DNA of 64,000 nt from Halomonas sp. LR3S48 (GCF_025725665.1 NZ_CP107009.1:620001-684000), one strand, 5' to 3'. Positions 1-21,969 are shown, numbered from the stretch's first letter. Numbers and translations: made by a program. The notes: generated by a model from the letters alone, not told the origin.

Positions 1-2
1 GC

Positions 3-245
3 CAGGCGCCGCCGATCGACACCAACCGCATCGAGACCCAGGTGCTGGTCGACAATGGCGAGACGGTGGTGCTGGGCGGCATTCTCACCACCGAGCAGCT
101 CAGTCGCCTGGCCAAGACCCCGTTCTTCGGCGACCTGCCTGTGCTGGGTAGGCTTTTCCGGTACAATGAGTCGAGCAACCAGAAAGTGGAGCTGCTGGTG
201 TTCATCACTCCACGCATTCTCGAGGACGGCCTGGCGATTCGCTGA
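3..245 (+). CDS. pilQ: Type IV pilus secretin PilQ, C-terminal end (partial)
   Basis: The window opens inside this gene; 80 residues and the stop remain. The fragment is the end of a secretin domain: it reads [20 protein letters not shown], followed by [15 protein letters not shown] and a closing beta-strand [12 protein letters not shown]. This motif set is typical of PilQ, the outer-membrane ring through which type IV pili leave the cell. The stop codon shares one base with the aroK start, so the two are probably co-transcribed. A pilMNOPQ-aroK-aroB order is common in gammaproteobacteria. A type II secretion secretin would look similar, but the aroK-aroB neighbours favour PilQ. Confidence 0.9.
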   Translation, partial: QAPPIDTNRIETQVLVDNGETVVLGGILTTEQLSRLAKTPFFGDLPVLGRLFRYNESSNQKVELLVFITPRILEDGLAIR

Positions 246-787
246 TGCAGGACTTGCCCAATCTGATATTGGTCGGCCCCATGGGGGCCGGCAAGAGCAC
301 CATCGGCCGCCTTCTGGCGGCCGAGCTTTCACGCGACTTCCTCGACAGTGACCACGAAATCCAGGCGCGCTGCGGTGCCGACATTCCGTGGATCTTCGAT
401 GTCGAGGGCGAAGCGGGTTTCCGTCTACGCGAAGTGCAGATGATCGAGGAGCTGACCTCGCTCGAGAACGTGATTCTCGCCACCGGTGGTGGAGCGGTAC
501 TGCGCGAGGAGAATCGTCGGCGGCTACGCGAGCGGGGCACCGTCATCTATCTGTTCACTACCGTCGAGCAGCAGCTCAAGCGTGTCGCCAAGGATCGCAA
601 CCGCCCCCTGCTGCAGCGCCCTGATCGCGAGCAGGTGCTGCGCGAAATGTTCGACCTGCGCGACCCGCTTTATCGCGCCACGGCGGATATCGTGGTGCGT
701 ACCGATCGGCGCAGTCCGCGGGCGGTGGTCAACGAGATCGTGCGTCGCGTGCAGCGGCTGGTCGATCCCCTACAAGCCAAGGCCTGA
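245..787 (+). CDS. aroK: Shikimate kinase
   Basis: Phosphorylates shikimate at the 3-hydroxyl with ATP in the cytoplasmic chorismate pathway. The 180-residue length is normal for the family. A Walker A loop GPMGAGKST spans residues 11-19. The shikimate-binding aspartates are D34 and D36 (LDSDHE), R60 lies in the GFR segment, and the substrate-binding GGG is at 81-83. The ATG overlaps the pilQ stop by one base (TGATG), and aroB follows after two bases, so pilQ-aroK-aroB looks like one transcript. AroK rather than AroL is inferred from the aroB neighbour. Confidence 0.96.
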   Translation: MQDLPNLILVGPMGAGKSTIGRLLAAELSRDFLDSDHEIQARCGADIPWIFDVEGEAGFRLREVQMIEELTSLENVILATGGGAVLREENRRRLRERGTVIYLFTTVEQQLKRVAKDRNRPLLQRPDREQVLREMFDLRDPLYRATADIVVRTDRRSPRAVVNEIVRRVQRLVDPLQAKA

Positions 788-789
788 AC

Positions 790-1902
790 ATGTCCATGAG
801 CGAAACCCCCTCGACCCGGCGCAGCCTGCAAGTGGCGCTGGGCGAGCGCAGCTATCCCATTCACATCGGCGCCGGATTGCTCGGCGATCCGACCTGGCTC
901 TCGCCCTACCTGGCCGGACGCCAGATCATGGTCGTCACCAACGAGACGGTGGCTCCTCACTACCTGGCGCGCCTGAAGAGAGGTCTGCCGGAGGACGTGG
1001 AGGTGCGCGAGCTGGTGCTGCCCGACGGCGAGGCGACCAAGACCCTGGCCAACGTCAGCCGCATTTGGGATGCCTTGCTCGAGGCGGGTTTCAATCGCCG
1101 CTGCACGCTGATTGCCCTGGGTGGCGGCGTGATCGGTGACATGGTCGGCTTCGCCGCCGCCTGCTATCAACGCGGTGTGGCCTTCATTCAGGTACCCACC
1201 ACCCTGCTGTCTCAGGTGGACTCCTCGGTGGGCGGCAAGACCGGCGTCAATCATCCGCTGGGCAAGAACATGGTCGGCGCCTTCTGGCAGCCGCGTGCGG
1301 TGCTGATCGATACCGACACCCTGGATACGCTGCCGGACAGGGAGCTCTCGGCAGGGCTGGCCGAGGTGGTCAAGTACGGGCTGATCCGCGACGCCGACTT
1401 TCTGGCCTGGCTAGAGGCCAACATGGCGGCGCTGCGGTCACTGGAGCCGCAGGCATTGGCCTGGGCCATCGAACGCAGCTGTCAGCTCAAGGCCGATATC
1501 GTCGCCGAGGACGAGACCGAGCAGGGCGTGCGTGCGCTGCTCAACCTGGGACATACCTTCGGCCATGCCATCGAGGCCCATCAGGGCTACGGCAACTGGC
1601 TGCATGGCGAAGCGGTGGGGGCGGGCATGCTGATGGCTGCCGAGCTTTCGCAGCGCCTGGGCTGGCTTTCTCCGGCAGAGGTCGAGCGTACCGCCGCCAT
1701 CATTGCGGCGGCCGGCTTGCCGCTGACGGCTCCTGCCGACATGGGGGTGGAGGATTTCCTCGTCCGGATGCGCCTGGACAAGAAGAACGTCGACGCGCGC
1801 CTGCGTCTCGTCCTGCTCGAGGCGCTGGGGCGGGCGGTGGTTCACGACGAGACGCCCCAGCCGTTGCTCGAGGAGTTGCTGGCGACATTTCCTCGGCGCT
1901 GA
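790..1902 (+). CDS. aroB: 3-dehydroquinate synthase
   Basis: Converts DAHP to 3-dehydroquinate, the second step of the shikimate pathway, using NAD and a divalent metal. The 370 residues show the NAD-binding [15 protein letters not shown] segment, the phosphate-binding [16 protein letters not shown] segment, and the metal-ligand helix [13 protein letters not shown]. An alternative ATG lies two codons in (796). The gene sits two bases after aroK, and the pair supplies consecutive pathway enzymes. A strong terminator follows at 1946-1980 and closes the pilQ-aroK-aroB transcript. Confidence 0.96.
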   Translation: MSMSETPSTRRSLQVALGERSYPIHIGAGLLGDPTWLSPYLAGRQIMVVTNETVAPHYLARLKRGLPEDVEVRELVLPDGEATKTLANVSRIWDALLEAGFNRRCTLIALGGGVIGDMVGFAAACYQRGVAFIQVPTTLLSQVDSSVGGKTGVNHPLGKNMVGAFWQPRAVLIDTDTLDTLPDRELSAGLAEVVKYGLIRDADFLAWLEANMAALRSLEPQALAWAIERSCQLKADIVAEDETEQGVRALLNLGHTFGHAIEAHQGYGNWLHGEAVGAGMLMAAELSQRLGWLSPAEVERTAAIIAAAGLPLTAPADMGVEDFLVRMRLDKKNVDARLRLVLLEALGRAVVHDETPQPLLEELLATFPRR

Positions 1903-1945
1903 TCGAAGCGCCACGTCCCCGCTGACTGGAGCGCAGCCGACTCGT

Positions 1946-1980
1946 AGGCCGCACGAAGCGATTCGTGCGGCCTTTTCTTT
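1946..1980 (+). terminator. Rho-independent terminator after aroB
   Basis: A perfect 12-bp stem (1946-1957 with 1962-1973) is closed by a GCGA tetraloop and followed by TTTTCTTT. It lies 44 bases after the aroB stop. Confidence 0.9.
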
Positions 1981-2370
1981 TCCCTCCTCGGGGATTGCGA
2001 AGGGAGGCAAAGGCCGGCACGGCATCAAATTCGCATGCCTCATGCAGTATCGGTATGGGGTAAATGGCCATAACTAGACTAAAGTCCAATGCCGGTTCTC
2101 TCGGGTTGGGAAACCTGCCCCTGTATGGCGCAAGTCCTTGAGCTGATGGTTTTTTTTGCTTCGCCTTGTTCGGCAAGTTGCGGATTTGATGAGGATTTTG
2201 GCGGTGCGGGTAGGTGGGGAGATTGCGCGACAGGGTAGAAAGTGTCTATGCTTGACGTCCTTTTTCCCGCGACGGCAGCAGGCTGCGATCAGCAGCAAGA
2301 ATTGAAAGAAAACCAATAACAATATCCCTGTCATGCCGTTTAGTCAATAGTCTTTCTTTGAGGCACGCCC
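1981..2370 (+). other. Gene-free stretch upstream of gltB
   Basis: About 390 bases without a convincing gene. It is richer in A and T than the flanking genes. It includes a run of eight T at 2151-2158 with no clear stem before it, and a TTGACG at 2252-2257 with no matching -10 at normal spacing. The gltB promoter and leader must lie here, but I cannot place them. A GAGGC at about 2360 may be the gltB ribosome binding site. Confidence 0.4.
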
Positions 2371-8267
<5,897 letters not shown>

Positions 8268-8300
8268 GCGCTTTAAAGCATCTCGCTTTTCGCTGCGATT

Positions 8301-8328
8301 CGCCCCGGCCAACGTGCCGGGGCGTTTT
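8301..8328 (+). terminator. Rho-independent terminator after gltD
   Basis: A perfect 9-bp GC-rich stem (8301-8309 with 8316-8324) has a six-base loop and is followed by TTTT. It ends the gltBD operon. Confidence 0.85.
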
Positions 8329-8399
8329 CGTCATGCGCCTTTTCCAGACCCTCGGCAGGTTCTAGGCTTTAAGCAGGTACATTCCGGCGAGGAGCGAAC

Positions 8400-8954
8400 A
8401 TGGACGAGACGCGGAGGGATCTGGGGCTGGCCGATGCGCAGGGCGGGCCGGTTGTCCCGGAGCGGCTGATCTTCGCCGACGACGGGCGCATTCCCAACAG
8501 CCGGCTGGCGACGCTGGCCTTTCGCTCGCGAGGCGTGAATCCCGTACTCGACCGCGAAGCCATCGCCGAGCGCTTCGAGCGGCTGTTCAGCGCCTACGGC
8601 TGGCGGCCGAGCTGGCGCGGCGGCGTCTACGACTATCACCACTACCACTCCATCGCTCATGAAGCCTTCGGCGTGCTCTCGGGCTGGGGGCGGCTGCGCC
8701 TGGGTGGCGAGGGTGGCAGCGATCTGGATCTGCACACCGGCGACGCGTTGGTGTTGCCGGCGGGTACCGGTCACTGTCATCTGGAGTCGAGCGACGACTT
8801 CCTGCTGCTGGCGGCCTACCCGGAGGATCAGCATGAGCTCGACTTGCTGAGGGCCGACCCAGCCGAGCACGACGCAGCAGTGGCGCGCATCGCCCGGGTC
8901 TCGCGTCCTTTGTGTGATCCGCTGGGCGGCGGCACCGCGCAGTGGTGGTCGTGA
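8400..8954 (+). CDS. Cupin-domain protein (YjlB-like)
   Basis: A 184-residue single-domain cupin of unknown substrate. The beta-barrel motifs are visible: a histidine-rich metal-site strand YDYHHYHSIAHEAFGVLSGW at about residues 79-98, then DLHTGDALVLPAGTGHCHLE. It resembles the YjlB family, in which no reaction is firmly known to me. It has a GGAG-type ribosome binding site ahead of the ATG. It stands alone between the gltD terminator and the pyrG promoter, so its neighbours give no hint of function. Confidence 0.75.
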   Translation: MDETRRDLGLADAQGGPVVPERLIFADDGRIPNSRLATLAFRSRGVNPVLDREAIAERFERLFSAYGWRPSWRGGVYDYHHYHSIAHEAFGVLSGWGRLRLGGEGGSDLDLHTGDALVLPAGTGHCHLESSDDFLLLAAYPEDQHELDLLRADPAEHDAAVARIARVSRPLCDPLGGGTAQWWS

Positions 8955-8979
8955 CCAGGGCATCAGCTCGGCGGCAAAA

Positions 8980-11582
<2,603 letters not shown>

Positions 11583-11603
11583 GCCTGACCCAGGCAGCTC
11601 CTG

Positions 11604-11662
11604 GAGGGTGTTTACAAAAGTCACGAGCGCCGGGCCGAGCGCAGTAGTTTGTAAGCACCCTC
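11604..11662. repeat. 59-base inverted repeat between kdsA and eno
   Basis: The arms 11604-11618 (GAGGGTGTTTACAAA) and 11648-11662 (TTTGTAAGCACCCTC) pair over 15 positions with one G-T wobble. They enclose 29 bases rich in CGAGCGC. No T-run follows directly. It could be an extragenic palindromic or MITE-like element, a processing site, or a folded eno leader. The sequence alone does not decide. Confidence 0.55.
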
Positions 11663-11711
11663 TTATAAGTCGAGAGAGAAAGCGGTTCCCCATTGACTCA
11701 ATCAACGCTGA

Positions 11712-13025
<1,314 letters not shown>

Positions 13026-13070
13026 CGGGTACTTTCTAGCCGCCTGGCCGACGACATCGCTGACAATTTT

Positions 13071-13088
13071 TGTAGGACATTGACTACA
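13071..13088 (+). promoter_or_regulatory. GacA-type upstream activating box (candidate)
   Basis: The sequence TGTAGG-ACATTG-ACTACA is an 18-base near-palindrome. It matches the TGTAAG-N6-CTTACA pattern that GacA-family regulators use ahead of rsmZ and csrB RNA genes, with the two arms off by one to two bases each. It lies about 100 bases upstream of the candidate CsrA-binding RNA at 13180. Confidence 0.45.
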
Positions 13089-13118
13089 CGGAGGCGACGA
13101 TCTAAGCCTATATAGGAC

Positions 13119-13151
13119 AAAAAGGCCGATACTTAATGTGTCGGCCTTTTT
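13119..13151 (+). terminator. Terminator after eno
   Basis: An 11-bp stem, A-rich on the 5' side and T-rich on the 3' side (13119-13129 with 13141-13151), encloses a loop of about 11 bases. The core is AGGCCGA/TCGGCCT, and the U-tract forms part of the stem. It lies 94 bases after the eno stop. Confidence 0.75.
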
Positions 13152-13179
13152 CTATGCCACTGTTTTTACTGAATTTACA

Positions 13180-13435
13180 GTGCCTCCTGTCAACCTGGGG
13201 AGGGCCGTGAGGTTGCTTGGGAGGCGCTTGCGTCCTTTGGCGGAAATGCCAGAATGCACATGGGACAAGGCAGAGCGGGAGGCTCTCCGGCAGGATGCAA
13301 CGGGATGCTATCTACGTGGCACGCCCGGTGTGACAGGAAGTCGCCTCCGGGCATGGAAGTTGCCGCAGGAGAGAGGGCGGAGGGAACCGCCCAAGGAAAT
13401 GCTGGGAGCCGGGCGGCCTTTGGGCCGCCTTTTTT
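13180..13435 (+). ncRNA. CsrB/RsmZ-type CsrA-sequestering small RNA (candidate)
   Basis: No credible protein is encoded here. Between 13199 and 13407 there are 14 GGA triplets, several displayed in hairpin loops: GGCGG-AGGGAA-CCGCC at 13376-13391, AGAGC-GGGAG-GCTCT at 13272-13286, and GGC-GGAAAT-GCC at 13239-13250. A 5' hairpin CAACCT/AGGTTG (13191-13215) shows GGGGA in its loop. A strong terminator ends it at 13412-13435. In Pseudomonas, rsmZ lies beside fdxA and mutS, exactly the neighbours here, and csrA is at 23453. The RNA would bind and titrate CsrA. The 5' end is uncertain by tens of bases. Confidence 0.75.
13412..13435 (+). terminator. Terminator of the CsrB/RsmZ-like RNA
   Basis: GGCGGCC (13412-13418) pairs perfectly with GGCCGCC (13423-13429) around a TTTG loop and is followed by six T. 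No plus-strand protein gene precedes it within 380 bases, so it most likely ends a non-coding RNA. Confidence 0.85.
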
Positions 13436-13549
13436 CATGCCTGGAGGTTCACGCCCGAGCCTCGTGTCCGGTGCGTTGCGCTCATGCACACGCGCCGGAA
13501 GCCACTGGCATCCGGCGCGTGTGCATCAGGTGCGGGAGGCGATAGGCGT

Positions 13550-13873
13550 TCAGCGCTCCAGATACTGCAGCTTGCCGGGCTTGCCGTCCCACTCCTCGGC
13601 GTCGGCCGGCGGATCCTTCTTCTCCGCGATGTTGGGCCACACCTCGGAGAGCTCCGCATTGATGGCGATGAATTCCTCCTGACCCTCCGGCAGCTCGTCC
13701 TCCGAGAAGATCGCCTCGGCAGGGCACTCAGGCTCGCACAGGGCGCAGTCGATGCACTCGTCCGGGTGGATCACCAGGAAGTTGGGGCCCTCATAGAAGC
13801 AGTCCACCGGGCAGACCTCGACGCAGTCGGTGTACTTGCACTTGATGCAGTTTTCGGTGACGACAAAGGTCAT
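13550..13873 (-). CDS. fdxA: Seven-iron ferredoxin
   Basis: A 107-residue electron carrier of the Azotobacter FdI type. Cysteines C9, C17 and C50 would hold a [3Fe-4S] cluster and C21, C40, C43 and C46 a [4Fe-4S] cluster; C12 and C25 are extra cysteines. The C-terminal tail after residue 55 is acidic, as in homologues. GAGGGAGAC precedes the ATG. It points toward the RNA gene at 13180-13435, and mutS lies behind it on the same strand. This arrangement matches the mutS-fdxA-rsmZ order of Pseudomonas. Confidence 0.95.
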   Translation of the reverse strand: MTFVVTENCIKCKYTDCVEVCPVDCFYEGPNFLVIHPDECIDCALCEPECPAEAIFSEDELPEGQEEFIAINAELSEVWPNIAEKKDPPADAEEWDGKPGKLQYLER

Positions 13874-14037
13874 GCCTGTCTCCCTCCTCGCAGCCGGGTC
13901 GTGCGGGAGCCCGGGTGGTGATGATCGGTATCAGTCTTAATCCTGATAGTTATAAAAAAGTAGCTTCTTATAAGTGTGTAACGCTTTGAACGCTACATTC
14001 TAGACATGCCCAAAGGCCTGAGCAAGCCGCACGAAGC

Positions 14038-16626
14038 CTAGAGCCGTTCACGCCAGGCATAGATCAGCTCAAGCGCCTGGCGCGGCGTCAGTCCATCCGG
14101 ATCCAGATCGGCCAAGGCATCGAGCAGCGGATGCGGCGTGGTGGCGAACAGGTCACTCTGCAGCGGCTTGGCATCGCCTGCCGAAGGAAGGCTGCCGCGG
14201 CTGCCCTGATCGACCTCCTGCTGCTCCAACTGAGACAACTTGTCACGCGCACGGGCGATGACGGATTGCGGCACGCCGGCCAGTTGCGCCACCTGCAGGC
14301 CGTAGCTCTGGCTGGCGGGACCCTCCTCCACGCGGTGCATGAACACTATGCCATCGCGATGTTCGGCGGCGGTGAGGTGCACGTTGGCCACCCCCTCGGC
14401 TTGCTCTGCCAGTGCGGTCATCTCGAAATAGTGAGTGGCGAACAGGGTGAAGGCTCGGGTGCGGGTCAGGTGCTCGGCGCTGGCCCAGGCCAGCGACAGG
14501 CCATCGAAGGTGCTGGTGCCGCGGCCGATCTCGTCCATCAGCACCAGGCTGTGGTCGGTGGCGTTGTGCAGGATACTGGCGGTCTCGGTCATCTCCACCA
14601 TGAAGGTGGAGCGTCCGCCGGCCAGGTCGTCCGACGAGCCGATACGGGTGAAGATGCGGTCCACTGGTCCGATGCAGGCCTCGTCGGCGGGGACGAAGCT
14701 GCCGGTATGGGCGAGCAACGTGATCAGCGCCGCCTGGCGCATGTAGGTCGACTTGCCGCCCATGTTGGGCCCGGTGATGACCAGCATGCGGCGGTTGTCG
14801 TCGAGCACCAGGTCGTTGGGCACGAAGGGGGAGTCGCTGACGTGTTCCACCACCGGGTGGCGACCGCCGCGGATCTCGATACCCGGCGACTCGGCGAGAC
14901 GCGGGCGAGAGAAGCCGAGCGCCTGGGCGCGCTCGGCGAAGGCCGCCAGCACGTCCAGCGCGGCCAGCGCCCGGCCGGTGCCCTGCAGGGGGCCGAGCTC
15001 GCCATTGAGTGAGTCGAGCAGGCCGTCATAGAGCAACTTCTCGCGGGCCAGAGCACGGGACTTTGCCGACAGCGCCTTGTCCTCGAACTCCTTGAGTTCG
15101 GGAATGATGAAGCGCTCGGCATTCTTCAGGGTCTGGCGGCGCACGTAGTCGACCGGCGCCTCGCGGGCCTGGGCGCGGGGGATCTCGATGTAGTAGCCGT
15201 GGACCCGGTTATAGCCCACCTTGAGCCCGGCCAGGCCGGTACGCTCGCGCTCGCGGGCCTCGAGCTTCACCAGGTAGTCGCCGGCGTGCTCGGCCAGCCC
15301 GCGGTAGTCGTCGAGCTCGGCGTCGAAACCCTCGCGGATCACGCCACCGTCGCGAATCACCACCGGCGGGTTGTCGTTAAGCCCCCTCGCGAGCATGTCG
15401 GCCAAGGCCGGATAGGGCCGGATATGGTGGGCCAGCTCGTCGAGCGCGGTGCCTTCGCTGTAGCCCTGCAGTTCGCCCTGCAGTTCCGGCAGCGTGAGCA
15501 GGGCATCGCGCAGGCGGGCGAGATCGCGCGGGCGGGCGCTGTAGAGCGCCACCCGGGCCAGGATACGCTCCACGTCGCCGATCGCCTTGAGCAGTTCGCG
15601 CAGGGCCACGAAGCCTTCCTGCTCCAGCAGCAGGGCGACCGCGGCCTGGCGGCCCTGCACCTGGGCGCGGTCGCGCAGCGGCCGGTTGAGCCAGCGCTTG
15701 AGCAGCCGCGAGCCCATGGCGGTGGCGGTGGTGTCGAGTACGCTGGCCAGCGTGTTGTCGACGCCGCCGCCGAGGTTGGTGTCGATCTCCAGGTTGCGAC
15801 GGCTGGCGGCATCGATCACCACCGCGTCGTCGCGGTTCTCGACGCCCAGCGCGGTGACGTGGGGCAGGCGCGAGCGCTGGGTGTCGCGGGCGTACTCCAC
15901 CAGCACCCCTGCGGCGGTGAGGGCGGCCTCGAGGTGGGCGCAGCCGAAGCCGCGCAGGTCCTGCACCTGGAACTGGTCGCACAGCAGGCGAGTGGCGGAT
16001 TCGAGATCGAACAGCCAGTCGCTCTGACGCCGCAGCCCCTGTCGCCCCTCCAGGCTGGGCGGCAACGAGAGGCTGTCCGGCACCAGCAGCTCGGCGGGGT
16101 CGAGGCGCTGGAGCTCGGCGAGCATGTCGCCTTCGCCTTCCACCTCGAGCACGCTGAATCGGCCGCTGGAGAGTTCCAGCCAGGCGATACCCCAGCAGTC
16201 GCCGGCCGGGTGCACGGCCACCAGCAGGTTGTCGCGGCGGGCATCGAGAAGCGCCTCGTCGTAGAGCGTGCCGGGCGTGACGATGCGTACCACCTTGCGC
16301 TCCACCGGCCCCTTGCTGGTCGCCGGGTCGCCGAACTGCTCGCAGATCGCTACCGACTCGCCGGCCTTCACCAGGCGCGCGAGATAGCCCTCGGCGCTGT
16401 GGTAGGGCACGCCGGCCATGGGAATCGGCTTGCCGGCGGACTGGCCGCGCTGGGTCAGGGTGATGTCGAGCAGGGCGGCGGCGCGCTTGGCGTCGTCGAA
16501 GAACAGCTCGTAGAAATCGCCCATGCGATAGAACAGCAGCACATCGGGGTGCTCGCGCTTGATCCTGAGGTACTGGGCCATCATCGGGGTATGGCTCGGC
16601 ACGTCTGTCTTGACCGCGTCGTTCAT
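14038..16626 (-). CDS. mutS: DNA mismatch repair protein MutS
   Basis: Recognises mismatches and starts methyl-directed repair with MutL. With the start at 16626 it has 862 residues, close to the usual 853. The mismatch-reading Phe-x-Glu motif is F38-Y39-E40 (GDFYELF). The ATPase shows Walker [10 protein letters not shown] and the downstream GRGTSTFDG segment. A GTG at 16680 would add 18 residues that look unlike the family; GAGAAAG lies ahead of the ATG at 16626. It is divergent from pncC, with a 247-base gap that must hold both promoters. Confidence 0.96.
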   Translation of the reverse strand: MNDAVKTDVPSHTPMMAQYLRIKREHPDVLLFYRMGDFYELFFDDAKRAAALLDITLTQRGQSAGKPIPMAGVPYHSAEGYLARLVKAGESVAICEQFGDPATSKGPVERKVVRIVTPGTLYDEALLDARRDNLLVAVHPAGDCWGIAWLELSSGRFSVLEVEGEGDMLAELQRLDPAELLVPDSLSLPPSLEGRQGLRRQSDWLFDLESATRLLCDQFQVQDLRGFGCAHLEAALTAAGVLVEYARDTQRSRLPHVTALGVENRDDAVVIDAASRRNLEIDTNLGGGVDNTLASVLDTTATAMGSRLLKRWLNRPLRDRAQVQGRQAAVALLLEQEGFVALRELLKAIGDVERILARVALYSARPRDLARLRDALLTLPELQGELQGYSEGTALDELAHHIRPYPALADMLARGLNDNPPVVIRDGGVIREGFDAELDDYRGLAEHAGDYLVKLEARERERTGLAGLKVGYNRVHGYYIEIPRAQAREAPVDYVRRQTLKNAERFIIPELKEFEDKALSAKSRALAREKLLYDGLLDSLNGELGPLQGTGRALAALDVLAAFAERAQALGFSRPRLAESPGIEIRGGRHPVVEHVSDSPFVPNDLVLDDNRRMLVITGPNMGGKSTYMRQAALITLLAHTGSFVPADEACIGPVDRIFTRIGSSDDLAGGRSTFMVEMTETASILHNATDHSLVLMDEIGRGTSTFDGLSLAWASAEHLTRTRAFTLFATHYFEMTALAEQAEGVANVHLTAAEHRDGIVFMHRVEEGPASQSYGLQVAQLAGVPQSVIARARDKLSQLEQQEVDQGSRGSLPSAGDAKPLQSDLFATTPHPLLDALADLDPDGLTPRQALELIYAWRERL

Positions 16627-16873
16627 GCTTTCTCGGCTGGCTCGTCGGTTGTGCGGGGCAGGAGAGGGCAAGGTTACCACGCACGGCCCATGGTCGACAT
16701 GTCGAAACAGCCCTCTCCCGGCTGCGCTTTCCCGGCAGCGGCCAATGGGGAGTTGCAGCGGTCGTTTACCACCCCCGGCCTGTACCGACGGGAAGGATGC
16801 GCTATGGTAGCAGGCAGTTGCAGGACACGCGGCTGATACCTATCGCCGACCCTCTCGAACAAGGAGCGATACC

Positions 16874-17386
16874 ATGCCTCATAGCGCTTCCAGCCTGGCC
16901 AACCTCGATCTTGCCACACTCGCCGAACGGCTCGGGCGGCGCTGTCGCGAGCGTGGTATGAGCGTCACGGCCGCCGAGTCGTGTACCGGCGGCGGGGTGG
17001 CCAGTGCGATCACCTCGGTGGCCGGCAGCTCGGACTACTTCGAGACCGGCTACGTCACCTACTCCAATGCCGCCAAGGCGCGCCTGCTGGGCGTTCCCGA
17101 GGCGCTGATCGCCCAGCATGGTGCCGTCAGCCAGGCGGTGGTGGAGGCCATGGTGGCCGGCGCCTGCCGCGACAGCGGGGCCAAGCTCGGCGTGGCGATC
17201 AGCGGCGTGGCCGGGCCCGATGGCGGGACACCGGATAAACCGGTGGGTACCGTATGGCTGGCCTGGGGCAGCGAGACGCACCAGCAGGCCGAGTGTTTCC
17301 AGTTTCCCGGCGACCGCCGCGCAGTGCGCGAACGGGCAGTGCGCGAGGCCATCGTCGGGTTGATTCGCTACCTCGAGGCCGGCTAG
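16874..17386 (+). CDS. pncC: Nicotinamide-nucleotide amidase (CinA C-terminal type)
   Basis: Deamidates nicotinamide mononucleotide, recycling NAD breakdown products. The 170 residues form only the CinA C-terminal domain. The catalytic serine is S36 in AAESCTGG, followed by YSNAAKARLLGV and the SGVAGPDGGT loop. An N-terminal MoaB-like half is absent, as in E. coli PncC. AAGGAG precedes the ATG. It lies immediately upstream of recA, the common gammaproteobacterial arrangement, but recA has its own SOS box. Confidence 0.93.
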   Translation: MPHSASSLANLDLATLAERLGRRCRERGMSVTAAESCTGGGVASAITSVAGSSDYFETGYVTYSNAAKARLLGVPEALIAQHGAVSQAVVEAMVAGACRDSGAKLGVAISGVAGPDGGTPDKPVGTVWLAWGSETHQQAECFQFPGDRRAVRERAVREAIVGLIRYLEAG

Positions 17387-17436
17387 GCGATCGTATTCAT
17401 CGAGTGGCTAGTCGCGCGGCGAATTTTTCGTCATAC

Positions 17437-17456
17437 TACTGTCCAACCATACAGTG
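17437..17456 (+). promoter_or_regulatory. LexA (SOS) box upstream of recA
   Basis: TACTGTCCAACCATACAGTG matches the gammaproteobacterial SOS box, with CTGT and ACAG arms eight bases apart. It is centred about 90 bases before the recA start, in the pncC-recA gap. Confidence 0.85.
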
Positions 17457-17534
17457 TCCAGGCGAGCTCCCCGTCGGCAGCCCGCCATCCATTTTGCACC
17501 TGCAAGCGTCAGCGTGTTCTGCGAGGAGAGCCTC

Positions 17535-18599
17535 ATGGCACAGGATGAAAACCGTTCCAAGGCATTGAATGCCGCCCTTTCCCAGATCGAGCGCCAGTTC
17601 GGCAAGGGTACCGTGATGCGCCTGGGCGATACGCCGCGGGTGGTGATGCCGTCGGTGTCCACCGGCTCGCTGGGGCTCGACATCGCGCTCGGTATCGGTG
17701 GCCTGCCCTACGGCCGCGTGGTGGAGATCTTCGGTCCGGAATCCTCGGGCAAGACCACCCTGACCCTGTCGGTCATTGCCCAGGCCCAGAAGCAGGGCAA
17801 GACCTGCGCCTTCATCGACGCCGAGCACGCGCTCGACCCGAGCTATGCCGAAAAGCTCGGCGTCAACCTCGACGATCTGCTTGTCTCGCAGCCGGATACC
17901 GGCGAGCAGGCGCTGGAGATCTGCGACATGCTGGTGCGCTCCGGTGGTGTCGACGTGATCATCATCGACTCGGTGGCGGCCCTCACCCCGCGCGCCGAGA
18001 TCGAGGGCGAGATGGGCGATTCCCACGTCGGCCTGCAGGCGCGCCTGATGTCCCAGGCGCTGCGCAAGATCACCGGTCACATCAAGAACGCCAACTGCAT
18101 GGTGGTGTTCATCAACCAGATCCGCATGAAGATCGGCGTGATGTTCGGTAGCCCCGAGACCACCACCGGCGGCAATGCGCTCAAGTTCTACGCCAGCGTG
18201 CGCCTGGACATCCGGCGCACCGGCTCGGTGAAGCAGGGCGACGAGGTCACCGGCAACGAGACCCGCGTCAAGGTGGTGAAGAACAAGGTGGCCCCGCCGT
18301 TCCGTCAGGCCGAGTTCCAGATCCTCTACGGCAAGGGCATCTACCACGCCGGCGAAGTGGTCGACCTGGGCGTGCAGTGCAACCTGATCGACAAGGCCGG
18401 TGCCTGGTACAGCTACAAGGGCAACAAGATCGGCCAGGGCAAGGCCAACGCCGCCCAGTTCCTCGAGGACAACCCGGCGGTGATGGAGGAGATCGAGAGC
18501 CAGATCCGCGGCCAGCTACTGGCGACGGTGGCGCCCAAGGAGGAGGAGGCCGGTGAGCCGGTCGCCGTCGAAGCCGAGCGCGAGGACGACCTGCTCTAA
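17535..18599 (+). CDS. recA: Recombinase RecA
   Basis: Forms filaments on single-stranded DNA, catalyses strand exchange, and triggers self-cleavage of LexA-family proteins. The 354 residues show Walker [10 protein letters not shown] at 67-75, the [11 protein letters not shown]alker B strand, and loops [14 protein letters not shown] and [16 protein letters not shown]. The tail is acidic, as usual. GAGGAGAG lies four bases before the ATG at 17535; an upstream ATG (17454) would begin inside the SOS box and is rejected. recX follows after three bases. Confidence 0.98.
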   Translation: MAQDENRSKALNAALSQIERQFGKGTVMRLGDTPRVVMPSVSTGSLGLDIALGIGGLPYGRVVEIFGPESSGKTTLTLSVIAQAQKQGKTCAFIDAEHALDPSYAEKLGVNLDDLLVSQPDTGEQALEICDMLVRSGGVDVIIIDSVAALTPRAEIEGEMGDSHVGLQARLMSQALRKITGHIKNANCMVVFINQIRMKIGVMFGSPETTTGGNALKFYASVRLDIRRTGSVKQGDEVTGNETRVKVVKNKVAPPFRQAEFQILYGKGIYHAGEVVDLGVQCNLIDKAGAWYSYKGNKIGQGKANAAQFLEDNPAVMEEIESQIRGQLLATVAPKEEEAGEPVAVEAEREDDLL

Positions 18600-18602
18600 G
18601 CC

Positions 18603-19082
18603 ATGCCTGCCTTGCCCGAAGCGCGTGCGTCGTCCCCGCGGGACGACGCCATCCGCCTGCTGGCCCGGCGCGAGTACTCCCGCGCCGAGCTGGCGCAGCG
18701 GTTGGCAGCCCGAGCCCACTCCCCGGAAGCGATCGATGCCAGTCTCGACGAGCTGGCCGGCGAAGGGCTGCAGTCCGATGCCCGTTTTGCCGAGAGCTTC
18801 CTGCGTTCCCGCGTGATGCGAGGCCAGGGGCCGCTCAAGGTGCGTGCCGAACTCGAGCGGCGCGGCCTCCAGCGCTCCCTGATCGCCACGACCCTGGCCG
18901 AAGCCGAGCAGGCAGGCGAAGTCGACTGGTTCGAGCTGGCCACCGAAGTGCTGGCCCGGCGCTTCACCCACTCCGGCGACTCCCCCCGCGAGCGTGCCCG
19001 CCGCGAGCGCTTCCTGGCTTCTCGAGGCTTCGATTTCGAGCAGATCCGCCATGCGCTGGAGCGACTCGATTCAGTCGACTGA
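18603..19082 (+). CDS. recX: Regulatory protein RecX
   Basis: Binds RecA filaments and limits their growth. The 159 residues are made of the helical triplets typical of RecX: AIRLLARREYSRAELAQRLA, a DDARFAESFLRSR-like segment (here SDARFAESFLRSRV) and a C-terminal RERFLASRGFDFEQIRHAL. It starts three bases after recA and must share its SOS-controlled transcript. Confidence 0.93.
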   Translation: MPALPEARASSPRDDAIRLLARREYSRAELAQRLAARAHSPEAIDASLDELAGEGLQSDARFAESFLRSRVMRGQGPLKVRAELERRGLQRSLIATTLAEAEQAGEVDWFELATEVLARRFTHSGDSPRERARRERFLASRGFDFEQIRHALERLDSVD

Positions 19083-19103
19083 TCCCGCCATGTGCGACTC
19101 CCC

Positions 19104-19131
19104 TTTAGTCGCTTGACAACTGCGTTATAAT
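19104..19131 (+). promoter_or_regulatory. Possible alaS promoter
   Basis: A consensus TATAAT lies at 19126-19131. The only -35 at proper spacing is a weak TTTAGT (19104-19109). A perfect TTGACA at 19113-19118 is just seven bases before the -10, so it cannot act as its -35. The start would give a leader of about 120 bases. Confidence 0.35.
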
Positions 19132-19257
19132 GCATCCCTTTGCGAACGCCCCTGGGTGGCGCTCCTGACACACAGCGGCTTGCGTTTCTCGGCCAGGACC
19201 GACGGTCCGAAACGCGCCTGCCCGTCGGGTGACCACGCTCATCGCCACGGATATGCC

Positions 19258-21867
<2,610 letters not shown>

Positions 21868-21969
21868 GGCGACAGAGGGCCGGCGACCGTGAATGTCCCG
21901 GCCCTTCGACTTTGGACGACTTTCACTCATACGAGCGTGCTTCGCTCGACAAGCGAGGGAAAACCGTAG

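Noticed and set aside
13138..13545. Overlapping small open frames on both strands between eno and fdxA
   Set aside because: They have no family likeness, odd composition, and lie on the GGA-rich RNA candidate and its terminator.
19113..19131. TTGACA plus TATAAT as a consensus promoter before alaS
   Set aside because: The two hexamers are only seven bases apart, far short of the 16-18 needed, so they cannot form one promoter.
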